Positions 33,987-43,588 of a stretch of 64,000 nt of DNA are shown here, one piece after another (position 1 is the stretch's first letter; each line of letters opens with the position of its first letter). The translations under genes and the position numbers were made by a program. This DNA is from Nocardia nova (GTDB lineage: Bacteria > Actinomycetota > Actinomycetes > Mycobacteriales > Mycobacteriaceae): NCBI RefSeq assembly GCF_002933465.1, contig NZ_PSZE01000010.1, positions 1 through 64,000 on the forward strand. Direction: 5' to 3'. A model generated the notes under the pieces. It made no database searches. It had not been told where the DNA came from and was given only the letters and a program-made list of their open reading frames with translations.

Positions 33987-36560
33987 ATGATCAAACCTGG
34001 GGGGAAAGCACTCGGTTCGGTACCGGCACCGACGCACGGCTTCGTCGGCCGCGAAGATGAACTCGAGCTCGTCAGCACTTTGCTGACCTCAGGACCGCAT
34101 CGGCTGATCACCTTGGCGGGGCCAGGGGGAATCGGGAAGACGCGACTCGCCGACGAGGCGGCTCGTCGAGTCAAGGCTCAGGGGCTTCGGGTGCACTGGG
34201 TACCGCTCGCACGACTCCCAGTGGACGCAGAGTACGTCCAGGTGGAACGGGCCACTGCCTCTGCGGTGATCTCGGCCGATTTCTCCAATCGCTCGACCTT
34301 CGACGCGCTGGAAGCATCGCTGCGCGGAGTCGACGGAGCCGTGCACAATGGCCGCGTGCTGCTCGTGCTCGACAACGGCGAGCACCTCCTCGATGCTCTC
34401 CGCACTCTGATCGAGCGGCTACTCGACCGGCTGCCGAACCTGGTCATCATGGCCACCAGTCGCAGCCCGGTGGCCTGGCGCGACGAATATCTGCACGTGG
34501 TTCGGCAGTTGTCGGCCTCCGAGGCTCTGATGATGTTTCGCCAACGCACCGAACTGATCGGCCGGGCTGTGGAGTGGAGCGCGAAAAATACCGCGACTGC
34601 GGCCGAGATCTGCAAACACATCCAATACCACCCCTTGTACATCCGACTGGCGGTCGGCCGGCTGCGGTATCAGGCTTTGACCGATCTCTGCAATGAGCTC
34701 ACCGGACGCGCGGACGACAAGCGGCTGGAGTGGACGACCGGAGCCCGCGCTGGCGCCGATGCCCGGCACCTCGGAATCACCAACGTCATCGCCTGGAGCT
34801 ACCAGCTGTGCAGCGAGAAGGAAAAACTGCTGTTCACGCGGCTGTCAGCGTTCGCGCCAGCAGGTGACATCAACCCCGACGACACCGATGACGCCGCGGA
34901 TGCGGGCGCCGGCCTCGACGCGATCATCGCCGTGTGCAGCGACGACGAGCACCAGACCGAGGACAGCGGTGACGAGGAACAGGTGAGGCTGTCCACACGG
35001 GAGATCGCGGGATTGCTGGAAAGCCTCGCCGACAAGTCGCTCGTCACAATCCATATCACCGCGAGCGGACAGCGGTACTCGATGCCCGAAACGTTGCGGG
35101 TGTACGCGTGGGACCGGCTGCGCGACGACGGTCCTGGCGAGCCGACGCGGTTGGCTCGACGACACCTCGCCTACTACCGAGACCAGGTGGCCTCGGCCGC
35201 AGATAACTGGTTCAGCCCGCGCGAACGCGAACTGGTCCGTTGGGCACGGTCGGCGTGGGGGAATATCGTTGCGGCGATCGAGACCAGTATCACCGTGCAG
35301 GGTGAGGCCGCCGCGGGTCTGGAGATATGCCGTGGCCTGATCACCCTGCGCATTCCTTTCGTGCGAGGGTCGATCCGCGACATCCGTGGCCTGGCCGAAG
35401 GGTGTCTGGAAGCCAGTCGAGCACTGACCCCGCAACCTACCGACCTACAGATCGAGCTGAAAGCCGCGCTGGCATGGCTGGCTATACGGTCAGGCCAGGG
35501 GCCCGAGGCTGCGCGCCTGCTCAATGAGGTGATCCCGCACCATCTCTCGGACCCGGACGGCACCGACTGGTTGAACCACCCCGAACAGGATCGCGGCCTG
35601 CCGCCCGTCATCGAACTCGTAGAAGGCACCAGGCTCTTTCTCTCCGATGAAGACGAACGAGCGATCCCCGTCACACGACGGGCGCGTGCGAAGTTCCACG
35701 ACATCGGCGACCCGGTCGAGGTGTTCGCAGGGATGTTCGGCGCCATGGCCGCCGCGCTGCTCGGATCGGCCGCCGAGGCTCACCAGATCGCCCGCTGCGC
35801 CGTCGACCACGCGGAAGCGTCAGGAGCGACCTGGGCGGCCTCGTGGGTGAAGCTGGCCTGGGCCGTCACGTTGACCAAACACGGCGACCCCCACGAGGCA
35901 GCCGCCGTGTTGCGCGACACGCTGTCCTATCAGCTGTCGTTCGGTGACCAGTGGGGTGCGATGTGGAGCGCCGTGCTGCGCACCTGGGCGCTGGAACGCA
36001 TGATCGTCGGCGAGGATCCCGATCGAGATTGGAAGCTAGCCAACGAGATCGCGCACATCTTGGGCGGCACCGAAACGCTGCGCCGCTACCTCGGCGTCGA
36101 CATCACAAGCATGGGATGCTTCGCCAAGATGTGCCTCCAGGCCGAGACATCAGCTCGCGAAGTACTCGGCGCCGAGAAGTTCGCGGCCGAGATGGCCCGC
36201 GGTGCGGAACTCAACCCCCACACCAACGACGTGCACCGGCTTGCGCTCGGCGAACCTGTCCTCACCGTCGACCCGTCCCCCCGCGAGGTCGCCCGCCACG
36301 GCGGACGAACCACACAGAACAGCCCGCTCAAATACGTGGCAACGCCCTGGGAGAAGCTCAGCGCCACCGAGCAAGAGGTCGCAGTTCTTGCAGCGGCAGG
36401 AAATTCGAATGCCAAGATAGCCAGGCACCGCCAAACGTCTGTCAAGACCGTCGACCGACAAATATCCTCAGTACTGGACAAACTCGACATTCCGAACCGG
36501 CACCACATCGCCGAATTCGTGCCGGATCATCTCCGGGCACAACAACGCAGACTCCGGTAA
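33987..36560 (+). CDS. LAL-type LuxR-family regulator (NB-ARC-like ATPase + TPR + HTH)
   Basis: An 857-aa regulator. The N-terminal STAND-type NTPase has GFVGREDELELV and P-loop GPGGIGKT (45-52), with LLVLDNGEHLLDAL and MATSRSP. A helical repeat middle (about 400-720) follows. The C-terminal LuxR HTH (about 790-850) contains LSATEQEVAVLAAAGNSNAKIA and SVKTVDRQISSVL. Such large ATP-dependent regulators often activate secondary-metabolism or catabolic clusters. The divergent P450-methyltransferase pair and the downstream monooxygenase are likely targets. The ATG at 33987 starts the conserved region; a clear GGGG site is not obvious. Confidence 0.88.
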   Translation: MIKPGGKALGSVPAPTHGFVGREDELELVSTLLTSGPHRLITLAGPGGIGKTRLADEAARRVKAQGLRVHWVPLARLPVDAEYVQVERATASAVISADFSNRSTFDALEASLRGVDGAVHNGRVLLVLDNGEHLLDALRTLIERLLDRLPNLVIMATSRSPVAWRDEYLHVVRQLSASEALMMFRQRTELIGRAVEWSAKNTATAAEICKHIQYHPLYIRLAVGRLRYQALTDLCNELTGRADDKRLEWTTGARAGADARHLGITNVIAWSYQLCSEKEKLLFTRLSAFAPAGDINPDDTDDAADAGAGLDAIIAVCSDDEHQTEDSGDEEQVRLSTREIAGLLESLADKSLVTIHITASGQRYSMPETLRVYAWDRLRDDGPGEPTRLARRHLAYYRDQVASAADNWFSPRERELVRWARSAWGNIVAAIETSITVQGEAAAGLEICRGLITLRIPFVRGSIRDIRGLAEGCLEASRALTPQPTDLQIELKAALAWLAIRSGQGPEAARLLNEVIPHHLSDPDGTDWLNHPEQDRGLPPVIELVEGTRLFLSDEDERAIPVTRRARAKFHDIGDPVEVFAGMFGAMAAALLGSAAEAHQIARCAVDHAEASGATWAASWVKLAWAVTLTKHGDPHEAAAVLRDTLSYQLSFGDQWGAMWSAVLRTWALERMIVGEDPDRDWKLANEIAHILGGTETLRRYLGVDITSMGCFAKMCLQAETSAREVLGAEKFAAEMARGAELNPHTNDVHRLALGEPVLTVDPSPREVARHGGRTTQNSPLKYVATPWEKLSATEQEVAVLAAAGNSNAKIARHRQTSVKTVDRQISSVLDKLDIPNRHHIAEFVPDHLRAQQRRLR

Positions 36561-37012
36561 CAGCCGGGCCTCGTTCGATTTGCACAGGGCGCACTGCCAT
36601 ATGCAGGTGACCCCTTGTCGTAGTTATGCGGATGACTTTCATGTCTACCCACACGTGTGTACCCACGCGCGAACCAATTCACACGGACTAGCGGCCGACA
36701 GAATGCCTGAGCGCCTTTTTTACATGGAAGGAAACAAGCACGGCGGTAGAACAACTGCCAGGTGAGGACCTATTTTATCCCGCTCGGAAAGGCTCGTGGG
36801 TAAGTACTGTTCAGGTCAGCGTATGGGTATGCACCGATTCGGATGCAGCGCGAATATGTGACAGTCGTCTTGTCCAGTTCCAAGGCTTTCTCCGCCGGAG
36901 AAAGCCGTGCGAGCACCGCTGTATGTAGATGTTCGGATCGCCACCGCGCGGTGTCCGGTCCCTGCCTATTCGCCATGCTGCCGGATTTCTGGCACTGCAC
37001 GAAGGGTTTCTC
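36561..37012. other. Intergenic region with perfect hairpin
   Basis: About 450 bases between the LuxR gene and the monooxygenase. It contains a palindrome CACACGTGTG (36650-36659) and a perfect hairpin GGCTTTCTCC/GGAGAAAGCC (36884-36893/36897-36906) that could end the LuxR transcript or attenuate the next. No gene is supported. Confidence 0.5.
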
Positions 37013-38614
37013 ATGTCCAAACCTGTTTCGCGTGATCCGATCGCCATTGTGGGCGCCGGTCCCACCGGTCTGACAGTCGGGATCGAATTGTTGTCTCGAG
37101 GGGTCGAGTGCAAGCTTTTCGAGAAGCGGCCCCGATCCTCCGATACCTCCCGAGCGTTCACCCTTCATGCGAGGACGTTGGAAGGCTTCGGGCGGGCGCG
37201 ATGCGTCGAGCGTTTCCTCGAGCGCGGCGTCCGCCACCGAGGGATGACTTTCCACTTTCGCGGCGTGCCCGATGTCGAGCGCCTGGACTTCACGGCGCTG
37301 GATACCCCGTACCCGATGATCCTCATCATCGAGCAGCAGGACACCGAGGCGGCGCTGCGGGAAGAATTCCTAGCGCTGGGCGGCACAATCGAGTGGAACA
37401 CCAAGCTGGAATCTGTCACGACCAACGGGGATGGCCGGATCACCGCTGTCTTCGACCGTGTCGGCGGCGGTCGTTGCCGGATGGAGATGCATCCGGACTG
37501 GTTGGTCGGATGCGACGGGCTGCGCAGCACCGTCCGATCTCTCATGGGAATCGAGTTCGAGGGCGATGAGTACGTCGGCTTGCAGTTCCGGATGATGGAC
37601 GTGCAGATCGATCGCTACCCGGTCAGCGACGACGAGATCCACTACTTCGTCGACGCGGACCACATGCTGCTCACCACGAAGCTCCCCACCGGCTACCGCG
37701 CGTTGATCAGCGACATGCGCGCCACCCCGGTAGCCAACCCGGCACCCGACCCTGTTGCCGCGCAAGTCGGGTTTCAGCCCGTCGTCGACGACTGGCTCCC
37801 CGGCGCACATCTCGGCATTCCGACATGGAACACCGAATATCCCATCTGGCGACGCCAAGCACGGGAGTACCGGCGCGGACGTCTCATCCTCGCCGGCGAC
37901 GCTGTACACATCGGCTCACCCGCCGCCGGACTGGGAATGAACAACTGCATTCAAGATGCACAGAACCTCGGCTGGAAACTGGCGGCAGTCGCCAGCGGAC
38001 GCGCACCGGAAACGCTGCTCGACACCTACCAAGCCGAGCGGCTCCCGATCGCCGAGCAGGTGGGAGAAGCCAGCAGCATGCTGCATCAAATCATGATGGC
38101 GCACGGCAATTCGATCGCCGAACGCCTCGAAGTCATCCGGCAGCAGCCCGGCTTCCACCACCGAGCTGCTCAACGAATCGCAGGGTTGACCCACCACTAC
38201 CGCGACGTGATCACCCCGCCGCCGGGGCTGCCGCGACTCGACGGTCTCACCGCTGGCGACCGCGCCCCGGACATTCCCGTGACGCCGACGACCGGCGTGC
38301 ACGAGCTGCTGTCTCATCCCGACTACACCCTCCTGGTGCTCCATCGACGCCGCAACTCAACGGTCGCCACCGATGTCGCCGAGGCCACCGCCCCCTATCG
38401 CCATCTGCTGCGAACCACAGTGATCACCGCACCCGAACTACGGCCTGACGCCGCCGGCGCCCTCGTCGCGCACGACCCCCGAGTACACGACCAATACGGC
38501 CACCCCACCGACGACACGCTGTGCCTGATCCGACCGGACGGCCATATCGCGCTGCGATTCCCCGCTCGCCAGGACCTACTCGCCACCGCCCTCAAAGAGG
38601 CGATGCTGACATGA
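37013..38614 (+). CDS. FAD-dependent aromatic hydroxylase (PF01494 type)
   Basis: A 533-aa protein. FAD is bound by IAIVGAGPTGLTVGIEL, then RAFTLHARTLEG and the DG-type WLVGCDGLRSTVRS. The GDAVHIGSPAAGLGMN motif closes the FAD domain. The C-terminal thioredoxin-like part (about 400-533) is typical of phenol/polyketide hydroxylases. It should hydroxylate an aromatic or polyketide substrate using NADPH and oxygen. The ATG at 37013 has GAAGG 8 nt upstream; the preceding in-frame extension is not coding-like. Its stop overlaps the start of the next gene (ATGA). Confidence 0.9.
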   Translation: MSKPVSRDPIAIVGAGPTGLTVGIELLSRGVECKLFEKRPRSSDTSRAFTLHARTLEGFGRARCVERFLERGVRHRGMTFHFRGVPDVERLDFTALDTPYPMILIIEQQDTEAALREEFLALGGTIEWNTKLESVTTNGDGRITAVFDRVGGGRCRMEMHPDWLVGCDGLRSTVRSLMGIEFEGDEYVGLQFRMMDVQIDRYPVSDDEIHYFVDADHMLLTTKLPTGYRALISDMRATPVANPAPDPVAAQVGFQPVVDDWLPGAHLGIPTWNTEYPIWRRQAREYRRGRLILAGDAVHIGSPAAGLGMNNCIQDAQNLGWKLAAVASGRAPETLLDTYQAERLPIAEQVGEASSMLHQIMMAHGNSIAERLEVIRQQPGFHHRAAQRIAGLTHHYRDVITPPPGLPRLDGLTAGDRAPDIPVTPTTGVHELLSHPDYTLLVLHRRRNSTVATDVAEATAPYRHLLRTTVITAPELRPDAAGALVAHDPRVHDQYGHPTDDTLCLIRPDGHIALRFPARQDLLATALKEAMLT

Positions 38615-39243
38615 TCACACATGTCGAGCCTTACACCCCCGCGCCCGGAGGCTCGCGCAACATCGATGCAACCGACGCACCTGCCACGCCAATCGAACAC
38701 GGTTACTCCGATGCACAAACGGCCGACCTGATCCGGTCGTGCGCCCCGCCGCACCCGCAGCCGCTGCGGGCCCTCAGAGCCCGACGGCCGCACCCAGTCG
38801 TGATCGGGCTGATTCGGCCGGATCTGCATGCATGCAGGAACCAGGCGATCGCGAGCGCGGTCACCTCGGCCGACCTTCACGCCATCCAAGCGACCGCGGA
38901 CCAGTACCAGTGGCGGGTAGCCGACATGCTGCGTCTCCAACCGGGAGGCGACACCGACAGCACCGATCCCGTCGAGTGCCTGCTGGGCCAGGTACGCAGC
39001 CGGGGCGCCGATGCGGTGATCGTTCCATGCCGTCTCCACCTCCAAATCGGTGATCTTCGGGAGCGCGACGGCTTGGAGGCGGTGCGCCGCGAGTGTGCAG
39101 TCGTCACCTTGTCCCCGGCGCAAGTGTGGCCCTGCACCACCGGTTTCGTCCCCGTCTTCGGCACGGCCGATGCCACCGGGACGGCATCCAGTTCTTCAGC
39201 TCCACGGCACAGAGCCTGCACCTGGTCAGTGGAACGGTGGTGA
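38611..39243 (+). CDS. Hypothetical protein, 210 aa, resolvase-like alpha/beta pattern
   Basis: The ATG overlaps the monooxygenase stop (38611-38614), so it is translationally coupled. After a disordered N-terminus the region about 65-190 alternates strands and helices (PVVIGLIRPDLHACRN, VRSRGADAVIVPCRLHLQIG) in a pattern reminiscent of serine-recombinase N-terminal domains, but without an active-site serine context. Similar patterns occur in the products at 42734-43588 and 43719-44033. No DNA-binding domain is visible. Unknown role. Confidence 0.6.
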   Translation: MITHVEPYTPAPGGSRNIDATDAPATPIEHGYSDAQTADLIRSCAPPHPQPLRALRARRPHPVVIGLIRPDLHACRNQAIASAVTSADLHAIQATADQYQWRVADMLRLQPGGDTDSTDPVECLLGQVRSRGADAVIVPCRLHLQIGDLRERDGLEAVRRECAVVTLSPAQVWPCTTGFVPVFGTADATGTASSSSAPRHRACTWSVERW

Positions 39244-39248
39244 TCGCG

Positions 39249-39575
39249 ATGTCGGGATGGCAGGTGGTGTCGGTGGTCGCCGCGATTCTCGCGACGATCA
39301 GCCCGGTGTTCCTCGGCCTCGCTTGGTCATCGACCACGGAAATCGAAACATCGTACCGAGCACCTATCAAGCCGAAAGCGACTGCATACCACTCCGTTTT
39401 GCCGCACATTCTGAGCCATGCCGCCCCGAAGCACAGACTCACGACGGCACAGGCACGGTCCGCCTTCCGCCTGCACCGATCCTGCAGCTGCGACGACTGC
39501 TTCTGCAAAGCAGCCGCCTACCAGGTACTGGTAGCGGCCGGCAAGGTCCGGCCCGCCCGCAAGGCGTTGCTGTGA
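39249..39575 (+). CDS. Small protein with N-terminal membrane helix and Cys cluster
   Basis: A 108-aa protein. It starts MSGWQVVSVVAAILATISPV, a likely membrane or signal helix. The C-terminal half has a compact cysteine cluster (LHRSCSCDDCFCKAAAY) that could bind metal, followed by a short basic helix. It begins 5 nt after the previous stop; a GTG four codons earlier is an alternative start. I do not recognise the family beyond having seen similar short Cys-rich actinobacterial proteins. Confidence 0.6.
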   Translation: MSGWQVVSVVAAILATISPVFLGLAWSSTTEIETSYRAPIKPKATAYHSVLPHILSHAAPKHRLTTAQARSAFRLHRSCSCDDCFCKAAAYQVLVAAGKVRPARKALL

Positions 39576-39835
39576 GACTCGCACCGTGGGTGCCCTGGAA
39601 CTACTGCGGGCCAACGAGATTCACAGCGAGATCAGACAGGTACGAAGAAGGGCTCCCACCGTTGTCACGGAGGGGAACCCCGGGGTGTGCTCCAGCTCAC
39701 CACCGTCATTCACCGCCGTTGGAGCCGATTCAGGAACAAGAGGAGAGCCTGGCACATGTCCAGAGCAATGGCAGAGGCGATCGGTCCAGGCGGGGACAGG
39801 AAGGCTTGCAGCGAACCGCTCCGGGCAGGCCATGA
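39572..39835 (+). CDS. Hypothetical 87-aa protein, coupled
   Basis: A GTG at 39572 overlaps the stop of the previous gene (GTGA). The product (VRLAPWVPWNYCGPTRFTA) is polar, Pro/Arg/Gln-rich and without a recognisable fold. Its own stop overlaps an ATG of a further short frame. The overlap chain is the main support. Confidence 0.4.
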   Translation: MRLAPWVPWNYCGPTRFTARSDRYEEGLPPLSRRGTPGCAPAHHRHSPPLEPIQEQEESLAHVQSNGRGDRSRRGQEGLQRTAPGRP

Positions 39836-39933
39836 CGTGCGTCGGGTTGGAACGGGAGATCAGAACCAGGCACCGTGGGCGGAGGATGGGCCATGGCGAG
39901 GCAGAGGCCAGCCACCGACACGGGAGGGCATAA
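39832..39933 (+). CDS. Possible 33-aa ORF
   Basis: The ATG overlaps the preceding stop (ATGA at 39832-39835) and 33 basic codons follow (MTCVGLEREIRTRH). It is the last of the overlapping chain. Low complexity and lack of homology keep the confidence low. Confidence 0.25.
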   Translation: MTCVGLEREIRTRHRGRRMGHGEAEASHRHGRA

Positions 39934-40013
39934 CGCCATATCTCACCAGCAGCGGCCTGCAGTTGTCACCGGAGAACCCAGGACTCGAGCCCTCCGCACC
40001 CCGTCGCCCGGTA

Positions 40014-40811
40014 ATGCAGGACGACCGGCTCGACGTTGCGAGCGGCCGGCTCGGCGAGGCCGCGTTGGATCGGGTCGTCGCCGCGGAGCTCGAGGAACAC
40101 AGGGTCTATCAAGGCTTCGCGACATTGGGACGCCAGATCACACAATCGGAACTGGCAGAACACACGTCAATGTCCAAAGACCACATCGGCAAAATGCTGC
40201 GCGCGCAGCGGCCCGTGTACGTGCGAACGCTGGGGGCCCTCGCCGCGCCACTCGGGCTGCCCACCGAGGTGTACGACCATCTCCGTGAGCTGATCCTACG
40301 CAACGAGGATCCAGCACGACCCGCGCCCGACGCAAGCCCGCCGCCTGCCCATATGCGGGATGCCGTGACTGCCATCCAGTACCCTGCGATATTGCTGGCG
40401 CCCGGACTATTCGACGTCCACGTGCTCAACGAGGCTGCGACACAAATGCTTCCGCGACTCGATGAAGCCGGCAACCTGCTCCGGTGGCTCTTCTGCGATC
40501 CGATAGCGCGGACGGTGTTCGCGGAAGACACTTGGCACCTCGTGGCGACAGTATGCAGCTACGCGCTGCACTACCTTTCACGCGGCATCGTGTCTGAGCA
40601 GACGCGAGCAAGGCTGATTGCAGAAGTGTCCAAAGCACCAGAGTTTCCGCGAATGTGGGCCGCGCGCATGGAAGGCCAGCTATTCCCGGTGCGCGTTACT
40701 ATCGCCGTTCCGAACCAGCCGACGCAGACCATACCGATGACCCTCACTGTCTCGACCCCGTGGCGTACGCCAGCGAACCACTTACAGATGTCGCTGGTCC
40801 CGTGCACGTGA
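40014..40811 (+). CDS. HTH regulator with MmyB-like domain, divergent
   Basis: A 265-aa protein. The HTH is at about 35-85 (RQITQSELAEHTSMSKDHIGKM). The second half follows the MmyB-like pattern (YPAILLAPGLFDVHVLNEAATQ, LLRWLFCDPIARTVF, LIAEVSKAPEFPRMW). It is the third protein of this type in the window and the most divergent. The ATG at 40014 lacks a clear ribosome site; the frame is open upstream to 39687, so the start is uncertain. It closes the monooxygenase gene group and may control it. Confidence 0.7.
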   Translation: MQDDRLDVASGRLGEAALDRVVAAELEEHRVYQGFATLGRQITQSELAEHTSMSKDHIGKMLRAQRPVYVRTLGALAAPLGLPTEVYDHLRELILRNEDPARPAPDASPPPAHMRDAVTAIQYPAILLAPGLFDVHVLNEAATQMLPRLDEAGNLLRWLFCDPIARTVFAEDTWHLVATVCSYALHYLSRGIVSEQTRARLIAEVSKAPEFPRMWAARMEGQLFPVRVTIAVPNQPTQTIPMTLTVSTPWRTPANHLQMSLVPCT

Positions 40812-41069
40812 GACCTGATGGACTGGAGCTGCCTCCATTCAACAAGCTTCGAGAACAATCTGCTTCCGCTGGCGTCTCGCTCCTCATGAGAGCGCAATGG
40901 AGTGAGAACAGGGCCAAGAAGGACGCGCACGATGAAGCGATCTAGTACATCCACGCTCGGAGTCGGTGATCGATCAGAGCCGGTGGCCTGAATAAACGCC
41001 GCAGCTCTGTAGTGCCCCCGGTCGCCCTCGAATTCAAACGTTGGGTCGGGATCCACAAGATCAGACGGA

Positions 41070-41726
41070 CTACGGGAAAATTCTATGCTGGGCAGCGTGA
41101 TTCGGCGTCGTTTCCCGTCTCTTGATACTGCGACGGAGGCGGGTATAGCGAGCGCGAGCTCTTGTTAGCGTGACAACTGCTCGGTGGTACAGCACATCGT
41201 CGAATCGGGAGTCTCCGCGGTAGCGGGCACAACGGCGGTATTCGAACCATGCGCGGGCAACAGCATCGACAGCGGCGCCGATCTCCCGGGATGAGACGGC
41301 GTGGTTGATGTCATCGATCAGCCGTGCTCGCACGAGTGCGCTGACATCGTCAATGCCCATCTCCCACAACAGCACTGTCCCGGTTTCGCAGGTGCTCGTA
41401 GCGGCAGTGTCGGGATCGATCCAGTAATCCACCGTCGCCAACAGAAACGCTGCTCGCAGGATCACGACTGCAGGGTGCTCGAAGGGCACATCCCCCTCCA
41501 TCGCGGCTATCAACCGACAGCTGGTCGGTAGTACCGTGCCAGTCATCGGTGCGGGCCTCTGGGAGGTTGCTGCGACTCGCTGCGTAGGGATGCCGCAGGG
41601 TGTAGACGACGTATCGAGCTGCTGAAGAATCTCAGGCCCTGGTGTTGCCGAGGGGAGGGAGCAGACGATGGTCGGCGGGTGGGCATCTCCGGCCGGGGAA
41701 ATGTGCGGGTCCAATGGTTCAGTCAT
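41070..41726 (-). CDS. Hypothetical protein, 218 aa
   Basis: Not recognised. The first 75 residues are disordered (Pro/Ser/Thr). The rest is helical: AVVILRAAFLLATVDYWID, DVSALVRARLIDDINHAV, AAVDAVARAWFEYRRC. The ATG at 41726 overlaps the end of the cold-shock gene by 8 bases, so it is co-transcribed and perhaps coupled. The longer open extension is a shadow. Confidence 0.6.
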   Translation of the reverse strand: MTEPLDPHISPAGDAHPPTIVCSLPSATPGPEILQQLDTSSTPCGIPTQRVAATSQRPAPMTGTVLPTSCRLIAAMEGDVPFEHPAVVILRAAFLLATVDYWIDPDTAATSTCETGTVLLWEMGIDDVSALVRARLIDDINHAVSSREIGAAVDAVARAWFEYRRCARYRGDSRFDDVLYHRAVVTLTRARARYTRLRRSIKRRETTPNHAAQHRIFP

Positions 41727-41979
41727 TGCGGTAACCGCCCGTGTTGTGGTCTTGATGGGATGCTGGAGTTGGTTGATGCACGATGCGAACGTTGACCGCT
41801 TTCCGGCCGTTGCGACTGGGGACGACGTCGTAGGTGACGGTGTCACCGGCAGCAGGAGGGTCGGCGCCTTTGTCGTACAGACCGGAGAAATGCACAAAGA
41901 TATTCCCCTCTCGTGAACCACCGGCGATGAACCCATATCCACGATTCCTGCCGTAGCACTCCATAATTCCTTTCTTCAC
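41719..41979 (-). CDS. Cold-shock domain protein
   Basis: An 86-aa CSD protein. RNP1-like GYGFI and RNP2-like NIFVHFS are both present, followed by the GDTVTYDVV strand and a short His/Asn-rich tail. CSD proteins bind single-stranded RNA or DNA. The GTG at 41979 has AAAGGAG 8 nt upstream; an ATG five codons later is also possible. It differs from housekeeping CspA by the sequence MECYGRNRGYG in place of KWFNxxKGFG. Confidence 0.85.
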   Translation of the reverse strand: MKKGIMECYGRNRGYGFIAGGSREGNIFVHFSGLYDKGADPPAAGDTVTYDVVPSRNGRKAVNVRIVHQPTPASHQDHNTGGYRND

Positions 41980-42026
41980 CGACCAGGCTCCTTTCATATC
42001 TCGGCGCGCCATGAAGAGGCACCGTC

Positions 42027-42266
42027 CTATGGGTTCAAGCTGGCGTCCCGGGAGGCGGCTGCGGTGATAGCCTCGCCGATCGCGGCCAGCGCGGGCCGGG
42101 CCCGACCGCGTGGCGGGTGCAGCCAGACTCGATGCGGGTTGCCGGGGGTAGGGAGCACGACCGTGGCGTTCCAAAGCACCGGTATCGCAACTACTTTGAA
42201 CAACAGACGCGTCGCGCGTTCGGCATCGTCTGGCGAGACAGGCGCATCGCCCAGCAGCGTCCACAA
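42027..42266 (-). CDS. Hypothetical protein, at least 79 aa, start uncertain
   Basis: The frame from TTG 42266 reads WTLLGDAPVSPDDAERATRLL and VVLPTPGNPHRVWLHPP, and looks coding. The same frame continues upstream for about 35 residues with three cysteines (LPCAGPCSGRTC) to a stop, but has no usual start codon there. It may be a gene damaged at its 5' end or one using the TTG. It shares the strand of the cold-shock gene, 47 nt upstream of it. Confidence 0.5.
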   Translation of the reverse strand: MWTLLGDAPVSPDDAERATRLLFKVVAIPVLWNATVVLPTPGNPHRVWLHPPRGRARPALAAIGEAITAAASRDASLNP

Positions 42267-42733
42267 ACGATGTCCGCGCCGATCGAGAATGCTGGAACCG
42301 TGTCGACAAGTGCGACCACTGCACGGCCCAGCGCAGGGTAAATCAACACTGCTGACACGGATATCGCCGAGAGATTAATGGCACCTGTTCGGGAGCAATG
42401 TGCGCATCGAGCCCGAATTCTGAGCGGTAGACTCGGCATCTATCCTCGCTTTCGCACTTAGTTTGACATCCAACTTCTAGAACGGCTACAACGGTCACTT
42501 TTTGTTTCTTTCAAAGTCGTGGAATTTCGACAGGACGCGTGGCTGTCGTTTCCGCGCGGTGCGTCGGCGCTCTCGCGCCAGGCTCGCGTGCGTCACACGG
42601 GACTCGACGACGGATCGGCCAATACGCCGTGTCGCCGGAATCCGCTGGTGTCGGGCCTCTGCGAGAGACCGTCGGGGGGTGTCCAGCGTTGGAGCCGGTC
42701 GCGCAGCGGGTCTGGTACCGTCCCGCCGCCGCC
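42267..42733. other. Stretch with no confident gene
   Basis: About 470 bases. The first part contains the unstarted coding-like extension of the 42027-42266 gene; 42430-42530 is AT-rich and promoter-like. Two overlapping arginine-rich minus-strand frames in 42495-42733 could not be separated from noise. Confidence 0.4.
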
Positions 42734-43588
42734 TCAGCGAGCCGGGCTCGGCGTCGTGTCCGAGAGTGGGATTTCGGCGTGGGTGATCGTGCCGCCGGTG
42801 GGCGCGGTGCAACGTGAAACACGTGTGCATCGTTGACGGACCAGATCAGGGATAGGCTCGTGGGAGTGGTTCTCGGATTCGTGCACCTCGATAAGGAGGG
42901 CATGCGTTGTTCGATGGAGCCGTACTCTGATCTCGTCCAGTACCTCGACCGGTTCGGTCGGCATCCGAGCTTCGATGAGTGCGCACAGTACGGCCTCGAC
43001 GTCGGTGCGGAGGTAGCTCAATCCGGCCTGCGACAAATGCCACCACGCCTTCAGGGATGTAACTTCCAGCGCCGCCGCGAACGCTTTCACCGGGAATTGC
43101 CCGACCAGGACTGGAGCGGCATCGGTCTGCGAAATCCTGGCCACCGGTTCGGGCAGATACAGCAGGCGCGTCTGCGCGTGTATCCGTGAAAGTTGTTTCA
43201 ACGCAGTAGTTCTGGACGTGGCGAGCCCGTCCAGATGCTCGGGTCCCGGGATGATGACGGTGCCGCCCTGGGGGCGTAGTTCGGACAGCAGTGCCTGCCA
43301 TGCCACTGCGCGCGTGCGGCGCCGCCCGGACTCGAGCAGACGGCCCACATCCATTCCCCGCCGCTCGGCGGTGGCGGAGACCGCGGGTATCAGCTGTCCG
43401 CTCATTGAGCGGTCTGCGTCGATGATCAACGACCACAACGCATCAGCCGGGGGAATCGGTTCCGCGAACACCCGCCGGAGACGACCGCCGGATTCCGCTG
43501 CTACCCGGCCGATTCGCTCCTCGACTTCGCTCGACGGGCGCAGAAGCAATGCCAGCTGCATGTATCCATATGTCGGTACAGCCGTCAT
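42734..43588 (-). CDS. Hypothetical protein, 284 aa, resolvase-like N-terminal pattern
   Basis: The first 150 residues (YGYMQLALLLRPSSEVEERI, DALWSLIIDADRS, GGTVIIPGPEHLDGLATSR) follow the strand-helix order of serine-recombinase catalytic domains but without the YxRxS motif. The second half has a helical region (SLKAWWHLSQAGLSYL) and an acidic strand pair. The ATG overlaps the stop of the 44-aa ORF before it. It is the end of a three-gene coupled set beginning at 44033. Confidence 0.6.
   Translation of the reverse strand: MTAVPTYGYMQLALLLRPSSEVEERIGRVAAESGGRLRRVFAEPIPPADALWSLIIDADRSMSGQLIPAVSATAERRGMDVGRLLESGRRRTRAVAWQALLSELRPQGGTVIIPGPEHLDGLATSRTTALKQLSRIHAQTRLLYLPEPVARISQTDAAPVLVGQFPVKAFAAALEVTSLKAWWHLSQAGLSYLRTDVEAVLCALIEARMPTEPVEVLDEIRVRLHRTTHALLIEVHESENHSHEPIPDLVRQRCTRVSRCTAPTGGTITHAEIPLSDTTPSPAR

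Noticed and set aside
40571..41056. 161-aa minus-strand frame overlapping the third MmyB-type gene
   Set aside because: Half of it is the shadow of the plus-strand gene and the rest has poor codon bias with no motif.
42495..42903. Two arginine-rich minus-strand frames
   Set aside because: Neither has a start with a ribosome site or a recognisable fold; composition fits GC-rich noise.
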